Part shown: positions 12,201-24,200 of the stretch, piece by piece
Layout: each line of letters opens with the position of its first letter
Numbering within the stretch: position 1 is the first letter of the stretch
Source: Branchiostoma floridae
Taxonomy: Eukaryota > Chordata > Leptocardii > Amphioxiformes > Branchiostomatidae
Assembly (NCBI RefSeq): GCF_000003815.2
Contig: NC_049997.1
Coordinates: 3,719,262 to 3,783,261, forward strand
DNA: 64,000 nt
Direction of reading: 5' to 3'
Program-made: the position numbers and the translations under genes
Notes under the pieces: model-generated
What the model was told of the DNA's origin: nothing
Database searches by the model: none
The model's input: only the letters and a program-made list of their open reading frames with translations

Positions 12201-15200
12201 AGTACAATGTTAAACTTTCAAATTTCCAACAACCACAGTCACCTTCTTCAGGCTCAATACTGATGTAGTAATGCAGAGATACACAATTGTACTCACCTAG
12301 CCTTATGTACAGCAGATATTGCATGGGATCCCTGGGTTCCGTGTATAAGATACTGCCCTTCATGGCGACCCACACAACACACCCCTCCACCAGGATACAT
12401 GACGTCAGGATAACACGTCTTACTACATGTCGTGACTAGTCTTACATTCAGTATCAACACACTCACCTAGCCTTATGTACAGCAGATATTGCATGGGATC
12501 CCTGGGTTCTGTGTAGAGGATACTGCCCTTCATGGCGACCCACACAACACACCCCTCCACCAGGATACATGACGTCAGGATGACCAGGTAACCCAGGATG
12601 TGCGTGTGGAACAGCCTGCAGTCGTTCACGAAACCCTCCTCCACTATACCCAGGATAACCGCCATCACAATCAACCTGCGGAAGGAAAAAAAAGAACATC
12701 AGATCTCAGGTCTCAGACAATTATGACGAAAAAAAGGTAATTCCATAACCTTCTTTTAAGGCTGTATGCAGGGGTAGTGGGTTGTCAATTAATATGAATA
12801 TGAACATAATACACTTTATGGTGTCAAAACAGCAAGCAGTATTGGCGAGTCAGGGAAGAGGCCTATTGTTATACAATTGCCCAGAAGTTCCTTGATGTAT
12901 TCATCAAGTGTTTACTTCTAGTAGAACATCTATTTCAACCTCTGACTTTCTGTTGGCCTTTCCCTCGATAAATTCTACCAGTTTATACTCCACACAGCAC
13001 AAAGGAATCAAATACTCTTGTCAGCTACCAAGATTTATAAGTCGATAAGAAACCTCCTTTCTTTCAGACTACTGCATTAGATCATTGGGCAGGAATGCGC
13101 CCTGTGAACACAGTAACCTTTCTGATTCAAACACTGCCTTGCCAAACACAACCTCTGCACAAGAAGCCATGTCCCTTTGGCCTGGGACGGAAATTTGCTT
13201 GTTTGGAACAGAAAAGTGTCCGCCCCAAAAGTCTTAACTTATGGAGATGAAATTGATGAAAATGTAGATCTAATTAATAGCAAAAACTACTACTGGTAGT
13301 AACAACAAGTAGTTCAAACAATTAATGAGTTGGAGAATAAAGCATTAGGAACTGGAGACAGCTCTGTTTGGCACATTAATTCATCAGGAACTAACAAATA
13401 CATGACTTTGTGTACTTTTCAAAGGTCAATTTTGTCATGGGTTGCTTTTACTTACAATTTTGATGATTTGTTGGATAATTTCAAGTAAGTAGTAACAGAA
13501 TCAGTTGCCTATATGAGGATCTTCGAAAGCTTTTTCCTTAACAAAACAGCTTAATTTTGCAGGACATAATGTACAACTATCCCAGAAATGCCTTCAGTTT
13601 GCAACTATATGATGCACAATTTACTGTATACTTAAAAAAGCACCCTAACATAGCACTGTAGTCCTCAATCTTATGTCAACTTGAAAGAATGGACTTTGTG
13701 ATAACTTGTGATTGTTACACATGAGTCAATTATCCAGCGTTTCAGACTTTCCATGGAACACACAAGGTTGAATGCACACGATTTGACCTCTACGACCTGT
13801 GCTGTGAACTGTGGTATGAGATCATTATCAAACATAATGGAACAAGGGGTCACTGACCTGTGTACGTGTTCATAATGTCAATAAAAATCAATTATTATAA
13901 TCCTCCAAATATTTGTACATCTATTGAATTCCAGATATACAGTCAAACCTGCCCGAGCGACCACCTCTTCTCAGCGACCACCTGGCCATTTCGACCGCTT
14001 TTTCTCGGTCCCGATTTATTTTCCCATTGACGTAAGCATTAAGCGACCTTTTCTCAACGACCACCTGGTCAACGCGACCGCGACCGGCCCAAATTGGGAC
14101 CCATAACGACCGCATCATTTTCAAAATTGAGGTTTTCATCGATTTTTGATGATAACTAGCGCGATTTTGTGCCGAAATCGGCCAGTTTGCGTCGGATTTT
14201 GGGGTTCGATTTACAGTTTACAGTGTGCGTGTTGTATTTGACATTACAGACCTCGCTTCTTTGCGTGCGTGCTGTTTGCTTGCTATTTGCCATTTAACAT
14301 CACGGAAATCATTTAAACTTTGCATCGGGCATGTNNNNNNNNNNNNNNNNNNNNNNNNNNNNNNNNNNNNNNNNNNNNNNNNNNNNNNNNNNNNNNNNNN
14401 NNNNNNNNNNNNNNNNNNNNNNNNNNNNNNNNNNNNNNNNNNNNNNNNNNNNNNNNNNNNNNNNNNNNNNNNNNNNNNNNNNACGTTTTTTCGGTCCCCG
14501 GCCTGGTCGTCTTGGGCAGGTTTGACTGTACAGGCAATTATTACAATTTTCAAGGTGATTAAAAGAACGTATAGTCGTGCATAATCAAGAAAAGGTCCTT
14601 ATAGTACTTGTTTTACAAGAACAGCTAACCTTGTACAATGCTAGTTCACCTTTATTTGTGGGGTAACCTACATGTATATCCGCTGTATTTAGGGATTTCA
14701 AGTCAATTAGCAGTGGTTCTTAACTGCAATATTTCCAAATCATACCAGTCCATCCATCGACTAGCGTTAATCATACAAATATTTTGTCTTCCAGTTTTTG
14801 TGTCTCTCATGACTGTGAGCCTGAAACCTTTTGTACATGCAAGTTATTATTTTTTTTTTACCTTACTTGAAAACATTAAAATCTAATGTTCTTCCCAGAT
14901 TTAATATTCGTACGAGGATAAACAGAACTGAACTGTTCTGCCAATGAACTTCACAAATCAAAATTTGTCTGAACCTTGTTTCTGATCCACACATTTTCTT
15001 CTGCATGAGAAGCAGAAATACAAATTTGACATTCAAAATCAATTTCCACATCATGACCTGAACTTTAAAGGAGAAGTGTCAAAGGAAAGTGACAATTAGA
15101 ATACGGAAACAAGGAATGTCAGAGTCAATGGAAGGGACTGGTGGTTCAAGAGATCCAACCTTTTCTAGCAGGCCAAAACAGATTTAGTATTGTTTCCAAG

Positions 15201-18200
15201 CAAACAATGAGGAAATCCTGTAAATCAGTTCCAAAAGAAAAAAATGCCTGCAACATAAAGCAACGTACAAAGATGTTTCTTTATTTTTGTAAAGACTCAT
15301 CCTACACCCTTTCTAGTTCACCCCTAGAAATTAAAATGATTCAAACTTAATGCCATTGAGTTAATATTTGCAGTGAATTTATTTTGTAGTAGACAGAAAA
15401 TTGAGTGTAATGCTATGCAGCAAGTTAGTGATAGCACTGGTGTACAGTGAAATAGTTTTTGTAGAAACAAACAGGAACATAAAAGCATCACAAGAATTCA
15501 AGATTTACATTTCTTAACTCCAAGCAGAATGTTGCAGTAGGAAATTGTAATGTTTTCTGTGTTAGGTAGTGTCTGTCCAAGAAGCCAAGCCAGTCAGAAA
15601 ACATCACAAATCCCCACCCAACATCTGCTTGGAGATTATATCTTGGACATTTTCCCACAGCGGCACATCAACAAGTGGTTCATTTCCTTCAGGTAAATTA
15701 CAGGTTGCCACGGGAAGAAGAACCTCGTTAGAGCGCTAACGAGGTAGTATACAGACCGCTGGCTCTGCTATGGAGTCCTGACATTAATGTGTGGAGAAGT
15801 ATTTCTGCTTGAGTTGTGATGTCTTGGCTACTTACTGTGGTTAATGATGTACCTGATGACAAGTTTTTGACAACGTCACTCTCAGTCAGACAGCAGGGTG
15901 ATCTGTATTCTATATAATCACCAGGAATTATATCAAATTAAAGGAACCGTCTGATAACGTCAACTCTCATGATATCACAGGTTGCCATAATACCACAATA
16001 TCGAAAAAAACAATTTGTTAGAGAGGCCTAGCCAACATTGTCTTAAACAACATTGGATAGAATATCTTAAGTGTGAATACCTCAGGAATAAGTATGCTGC
16101 ATTTGCACATCTCTTTAATTCATTTCACATCCATGCATCTGTTCTCACATGGCAGTATTACGGTACCTGGAGTAATTCTGTCTTGCAAAATCTTGTAGTA
16201 TAATTCCTAAACAAGTTACGTACCAGCTTAAATGAGCAGTTTTGAAAGCAAAAACTCTGACATTATTAGTCGTGTAACCAAGACAACAAATCTATTTGGC
16301 ATCAATTTTTGCTAAATGACATAGTTTCTCACAATGCCCCATCTCCCTTAGTGACCACAGGAAATCTGGAATTACATCTGCTAAGCAAATCGGATGGTCA
16401 CAACAATAAAGAGAAAGTTTAACACAACCAATGTCTTCTTGTTGAAAAGCTTAGAATGATAAGAAACCAGAAAAAAAGGAGATTCAAAAATTGAAAAAGG
16501 AGATTCAATAAACAATGAAAAACAGAGAACTTCAAGCATCATGCTGACTTGATAAATCTTATAACTTGTATGATGGCCAGGAGTTGACTTCTTTCTTTTC
16601 CTGAAACAGTACAAAATGTTCAATTTTTTCTGTGATATGTGGTTTTTGTAATTTTAGGAGTATAGTTATCTTTTTGTCTGTAAACATGTAAAAGCTAAAC
16701 ATGTAAAAGCAGGCTTTTTCACAGAGCTCTTTTCTTTCAGGATTAAATTGCCACTTTGAAATAATAAAAAATAATCTGAAATTGAAAAGTAGTCACATAA
16801 GACCATTACCATTACATCCCACGGTACTGTCTGAGAGTCCCTCACCCATAAACATCAATCATTGTTGCATGCATATACAGGGTATTGTCAATAATGATCT
16901 GGTTATTCACACTCCATTAAAAGTCATTATCTGGTGATTACAGGGGATTGAGGTGATGGGTTCCTTTGTTTAGTGAGATTTACAACTCTTTAACAACTGC
17001 CTGGCTCAGTGGGGGGTAAGCTTATTGTCTGATCTACATTGCTGTGCAGCTATGGATTGTGGCTATGTGGCTATGTTTGGTTTGGTTTGGTTTGGTTTGG
17101 TTTGGTTGGTTTGGTTTGGTTTGGTTTGGTTTGGTTTGGTTTGGTTTGGTTTGGTTGGTTTGGTTTATTTCGATTTCCATTAGTGATACATCACTACTCT
17201 TCCTGGAACCCAGATTAAAATAAATCAAATTAAATGTTATTCTATTACTTGTGTACTGATTCTTGTGCCGGGGAATGTATTTTCCCACTGTATAGAGTCA
17301 CTCTGATGTTTTGAATATTGATGAGTTGTGCTATGTACCAAATTGAATGTTATTCCAGATTTTCTCTTTGACTTTGAAAGTTTGAGAGACCAAGGATCAA
17401 AATCATTGTACCTCTACTTCAAGCATTCTTACCGAGTCTTCTATGTCCAACTTGTGTCTTTTTGATGATCAAACCATTAAATGTGAATTTTTCTATGCGA
17501 TTGACATCCATTCTTTTTAAAAAGAATAAGAATGCAGATACAATAAGTATACTGTAAATGCAGAAATGTTCGCGGTGGATTAATGTTCGCGGTTTTCGCG
17601 AAGGCCGCTTCACAGCGAATTTAAAACCACCGCGAACATTTTTTCCATAACAGTAAGAGAGTGCAGTGCATGGTGCTACCGCGAAATTAAAACCACCGCG
17701 AAAAGGCCATTTTCCCGCTACCGCGAAATTAAATCCCCGCGAACTTAAATGCATTTACAGTATTCATATATATTCAAAATGAATATTTTGATTTTGACAC
17801 AGAAATTTCAGAGGATTCAAAGCCAGGGCAGTTAACGTTGTAAAATCTAAACTAAGTCTTGTAAATCCTTTCTGAGGACCTTTTTGAAACACATAATATG
17901 AAATATTGTGATGAATACAAAATAAAACAGCTGAAGACAATATCTAATATCCATAATAATTTACACTTACAAAGTGACAAGAGAACCAGGGGACCGTCTG
18001 CTGTTAAATGACTTTCAGCCCAGTAATTTTGAGTCCTAAATGTTGTGTTATTTCCCCCGGGTGCTTTGGCTGTCTTTGAGATAACTACAAGTGATGCTGT
18101 GCCCCTCGGGACCACATTACAGATGAACAGAAAGACGTGCAATTTCCGGGAGCTGAGACCTGTCTCCCAAAAAAGGTCAGGCTTTCAGTCCTTGTAAGCC

Positions 18201-21200
18201 TTTAAAGTACTAGATCTGATCCCTTATATCTTTTCAGGGGAAGGTTGAAACCTAAAGGCTTGTACAACTTGAAGGGGGAAACACTGTCTTTGTTGTAAGG
18301 GTGTTTCATAGAGTCTGCTTTCAAAATGAGGAAGGTTGGCTTCAAAAACAAAATCGTGATTTGAATAAAGTGGAAGAAATAACTTCAATCTGAGTTCTGA
18401 CAAAGATTCTCTAGAAAGAAAAATATGTGCACATTGGTAAATTTTTTATACAACTTCATTAGCTCAATATCTCTGATGGCTCTATTCATTTCCCATATCA
18501 AAAAATGTAACAATACAAGGCTCATACTTTTTTTTTTTATCCTGACAACATTTGGTTAAACTGGGTGCATTTAAAGAATTCAATGTCACAATATTTCATC
18601 CTGACATCTGCTTAGAAATTGAAGTCAAGACAATAAGCAGTGATCAGACTACGGTGCAAATTATTTTATTTCCAGTGATCATGGGTACCAAATTGGTGAT
18701 TCTGAGCAGGTTTACGGATTTAGTGTGCGGAAATTGACTTGAGTAATGTCTGGTACAATAAGAGCTGTGTTATCGTTTTTTCTTGTTGAACCGGTTCGGA
18801 AAAAAAATGTATCTAAAAAAAAAAAAAATCAGTGACCAGATGTTGTTTGTTTTGTTTGAACCTTTGGACCAGTTAAAAAATTAACAGATTATACCGGCAG
18901 GCATTCACATGTTTTGGGGCTTACATGTCCAAAAAAATGACAATTTGAAGAGCAATATTATATAGTCACAACAGTATTTTATTTTCAGTGATCATAGGTA
19001 CATAATTGGTCATTCTGAGCAGGTATACAGGTTTAGCGTGCAGAAATTGATTTGAAAGATGTCTGGTACAATAAGAGCCGTGTTATCGTGCACTCAGCCT
19101 GATTGGAAACACTGCCAAGCTGTTAGTTCTAACATCATTTCCTGCTCACTGAACCGACATGACTTACACGGACTGGTAAGAGGGACAGAAGACCAGCATG
19201 TATAATGTATGCAGTACAGTGGTTAACAACCTTCAGGTTCTGGACCAAGAGCTTGGGAGTTTGAATCCTAGCTGTTTCCTGAAAATCCTGAAAATTGTAG
19301 TTTTAAGTGTTTTCTTCCATCTTAAATATAAACGCTTTCAATGTTAACTTACATATTAACAGTTATATTTCCATATTTGATGGAAAGGAAAAAAGCTACA
19401 AAATCTCTAAGCCCAGTGAATGACGTAAACCTGAGATATTTAAGTAAAAACTGCTGGACAGGTATTACTACTAATACTAGACTACCAGACATGATAATTT
19501 AGAATCCTTGATGGTACATTTTCTCCCTGTATCACAAAACAGCACACACTTGTATGGACTTGAAATAGAACAAAATTAGAACGAAATCAATGCATCGGAT
19601 AAGAATTCTACAGCTCGAACAAAACCATCAATAAATAAGGAGTCACTGTCCATCAGACATCCATAAACCTGCCATCGATAGCCAGGCTTTTAGCCAGGAT
19701 TTTATTTTAAGGAGTCCAAATTTTTTTGGTGAGTCGCGGTAGATGATATAGGCGTAACTACTTTCCATGGTGCAGAGTTTTTGAGAACTTTTAAAACAGT
19801 GCATTCTAAGGTATCCTGAGGGGCAAAATTACTATAAGCGAGATCACATTGGAAAAAATGTGGCCCAAATGACCTAGTGGCATCCCTTTTCAATCAGAAT
19901 TTTATGTTTGTCAGAGAATCTTCTCGACATCTAGTGCGTCCAATTTCTTGTTATTTTAAGAAAAGCATGTCCAAATGACGCCTGGACACTTGCCTGGCTA
20001 AAAGCCAGTGTAAAGATAGCCACAGGAAAACTCACGCCCTTTGTCCTGTTATCTGTAGCGTAGAGATTGCAAGATTGATGAGTGGCGCCATAAGAAATTT
20101 AGGTGTGCAGATTAGGGCACCACTGAGAGGTAATGATCGTCTCCACACAAAATCACGGAAACTGATCGATAGAGAAGGGCAGCGCGAAAGTATTGATCCC
20201 GTTCCACAAGGAACCCTGGGAGTAATATATTGCCTTTGAAAGCTGGACACAGGGTGCTGTTTGTCACAATTTTTGAGCAGGCAGACGTTATTGGCAAGAT
20301 AACTGACACATTCTCTTTGATATCAATATAGACAGTTTGCGATGTATATTAAGACCATAAACTTTAAAGTAAAAATCAAGGATGATATTCTATACTTGTC
20401 TAGAGTAAGACTAAGTATTCTCTCAAAATCAAATGGAAATCTATAATGCTACAGACAAATAATGGAGTTTTCCAAAAGATAACTTTAAAACTTTGAAGCA
20501 TATCCCACCCAATCAATCAGTCTATTAAAAAATAATGCATTTCTGTCTGTAAGACTCTCCCACAAATCCAGTCCTACATTTTGTATATACAGTCGATAGC
20601 TCACTGCCTTGCCAAAAAGCATGACCTAAGGTTTAGACACCATTCATTTTACTTCTAGTTTAACTCTAGTTCACCTTAACCAAATCTGTCATTTAAAACA
20701 TGGTATTTTGGGATATCAAGTCAATGGACGGTGGTTACTCAACTTCCTACAATATTTCAAAAATATAGTTTTTATCAACTTTCAGTTTAAAACCACAATC
20801 CCTTGACTTGAAATACCTAAATACCCTGTTTTTACACACAACGGATATACTAGGTTACCCCATGTAGTAGTATAAACTAGCTATAGTGCATGTTAGATTA
20901 CCAGTTTAACAATTGTAAGGTTTTGTAACATTGCTGTTCCTACTTCTAGTTTCCAGCCCGACATCGCATGGTCACGTAGACAAAATCAATAGAAACCCAA
21001 TTTGGCTCTAACCTTAAGCCAGTATGTAGAACAGACTTCCATCAATGACGGGACTCTGTCAAACCTCACCATATCAGAGCACTGTGCCTGGTCTGGTACT
21101 GTCACCTTGTACTGCTTTTAGTACACTGAGATCAGATGAGTACCTTACAATGTACTAGTAGTGACATGCACATTGTACATTGTATAGATCTATCACATTT

Positions 21201-24200
21201 TTTTTTAAATGAATAGACACTTTTTTTTGATGGTGAGCTAGCTACATGTACCGTAATTGTGTGTATGCTTGTCTCTGAAATAGATAAAGAACATATACAT
21301 AATTCTTTTCGGAACTTTGGAAGAAGATATTCTCGTTGCCAGGAAATATTATTTATATACTGGTAATCATGATAAAATTCAGCACTGAAGCAAAGTCTGT
21401 ATCACTACTCATCAAGACGTACTACAGACTATATCTATAAATGGACATAAAATCAATGTTATTTCCTGGCACCGACTCCTGACCTCCTCTAATGAACAGG
21501 AAACGATGCAAGCCAGAAATATAACTATGATGAAATGAAAAACTGATAAGAAAATATGAGTCCTAATATTGGAGTGCCAGCAAAGCAACAAAACCTGAAA
21601 TCAATATTAAACTGAAACTTTAAGACAGATTGGTGATATTACAACGGATGTACCCAACTTTAGTGTCTCCAAAATGACCAGCTGACAGTATTATGGGATT
21701 TAAACTTGACCCATTTTTTAAAGAGAAAATTTGTATTCAAAGCATACCATTTTTGCTTCAAATAACATGTGGGAAAGGCTACTAATACATTTGTGCATTT
21801 TTATGAACAGAGGTTGCCAGATTATTGGCTATAGGTACTAGTTGTTAATTGGTTAGTACTCAAATTCAGCTTACATCTAATGCTAGTTCACCTTTATCCA
21901 CCAATAATCTATATCTATTTTTTTTAAATATGGTATTGCGGGATATCAAGTCAACAGAGAATTTTCAAAACAGCTGCAATAATTTGAAAATAATGAATTT
22001 GAAACCACTGTCCATTGAACCCTATATATCGTATTCTAAAAACAACGGATAAAGGTTTAAGCCCAGGAGAAAGGTGAGTCTATAATTTCTTGAGAAAGAT
22101 CATATAAAGTCGAAACCGGTCGAATACCGTCTCTGAGCTGTCATTATCCCAAAGCTACCAATGAAAGTGAGAGTCTAATCTTACTAATACCTGAATATAA
22201 CAATGTTACAGACATGTGGTATTTCAAGCCCTGCTATAGGACAAGCATGTTTCCACTGTAAATTCTGCCTATCTCTGGTTCATTAACAGGCCCTGGTCTA
22301 TCACACAGCATGCAGGTATTGATTCCTGTTGTACAAATGGTTCTTCTACTCATTTGTGTTATAAAGGATTGTAACATCGATCCTCATCGCCAGTAATGGG
22401 CATACAAAACACATGCTAGGCCTCATCCATAATCCTCAATTTCCTACATTTTATCGGGAATCATTGGAACAGTGAAGGAAGAAGAATAGGTTTGAATATT
22501 AAGACATTGTTTATAGTGAAATGGAAAAATACTTGAAGCGTCTAGTAACACCAGGGTTTGATTTCTAAAAAGTTAGCCATTTTGTTCTGTGATTTATTAA
22601 AATTTACCACTATGAGTGGTACAGCAGTTACTAGAAGTATACTATATATGAGAGCTGATATTACATTGTATACAATACATGTATGTTCTACGCCAAAAAG
22701 CAGTTACTAAGGAACTGGATTGTGATTTTGGACAATCCAGGGATAATAGCACTTCACATATGGACATTTCTTAGAACAACACAATTCTCTTCTAATCTAT
22801 AGCTTCATCCCTCTTTGCTAAAATGAAATGAAATGCTCCTTACAATCCATGTAGTACTTTTAAGGAGATAAGTGGCAGAAACGATCACTTAGAACATGCC
22901 CTTTGACCTTCCAGATGACCCTGACTGTGTGTTCTGACTGTTTCACATGACCTGAAGTAACCTCAGGGACTTTCTCTTGTGGGACAAGGCCAAGCAAAAA
23001 TAAACTGGGTCAACTTCAGTGTGGCTTGGTGACAGCAGTTCTTTTTCAAGCCTCGTATCCAACCGTATTATAGCTCCCGAGTCTCTTCTATCCTCTCTGT
23101 ATTTGCAGAGAGGACAGAAGAGACTTGGGAGCTATAATACGGCTTGATAAAAGCAGTTCTTTTCCAGCTTCTGTTGAAGATTGATTCATGCAAATCTGAC
23201 AAACATTTCAACAACAAAAAAGGATTATAAATAATAATAAAAGAAAACCTAAATTTTGTTTGGTGACAATTGTGTGTATGCACTTAGGCAGGTATGTGTG
23301 TATGCACAATTTCTTCAACACTTTCCTAAAGTTATTAGATCTACATACAGATATTTTCCCTTTTGCCATTCATGTACATTATCTGTTGGGTTTACGGAAA
23401 AGGCTGGGCTGTCTACCTGGGCTGTCTACCTGGGCTGTCTACCTGGGCTGGCTATCACGTCAGGCTACTTGGACCTACGAAAGCCCATTGCGACAAAAGC
23501 TGTTTTAGCAGTAGGGGTTGTTTGTGCTCAGCGAAGAAGCTGTGTCCGAAGGGTGATTGTGTTATTGTGTGAATGAGCTGTATGAAGTGGCTGTGTGTGA
23601 AGGAGCTGTGTATGTTACATAACCCAGAGGTTCTGAGTTTGAATCAGTTGATATGCCACCGATCTTGTGCACTTGGGAAGGGCTCCTAACACGACTTTCC
23701 TCCCTTCACTAGGGTAGAGAAAATAGTACCTAGCTTCTGTAAGGGCCCTCCCTCAGATAGGGCAAAGAACCCACCAAACTTACGGAAAAGACTAGGGGTC
23801 CTTCCTTCCCAGTGTAAATGGTTCAAACCCTTAAGTCCTATGGCCACACCTGGGGTAATTGCTGTCATATTGAGGTCACCTGAGTTAGCGCCGAAAGGCA
23901 GCAGTTCCAGACCCTTGCACTTTAGCAACGCTTATTTTAAGCTCCTCACAATTCAATTCTCGATCCTAATGTATTGCGCAGAAGCCTGGACCCTGACAAC
24001 CACTATAGAACGGCTCCTGGACGCCTTTCACCAACTAGCCACCAGTCTTAAGACTTATCCAATCAGCCCGATAATTCGTGTTAATAGCCCTTCCCAAGGG
24101 TACAATATCGGTGGCATATCAACTGATTTGAACCCAGAACCTATGGGTTATGTAACACACACAATAGCTTCACACATAGCTTCTTCATTGGGCACAAACA

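Noticed and set aside
12187-12390. Open frame with part of the lipase YTEPRD region as a real alternative exon
   Set aside because: It lacks an acceptor and matches only the 3' part of exon 2. It is a truncated duplicate.
14218-14584. Open frames across the N run at 14335-14482
   Set aside because: They exist only because N does not create stops, and they lie inside a transposon.
17419-17754. Coding sequence with Gly-Phe-Asn-Phe-Ala repeats
   Set aside because: It is the translation of the CCGCGAA-rich MITE at 17552-17760.
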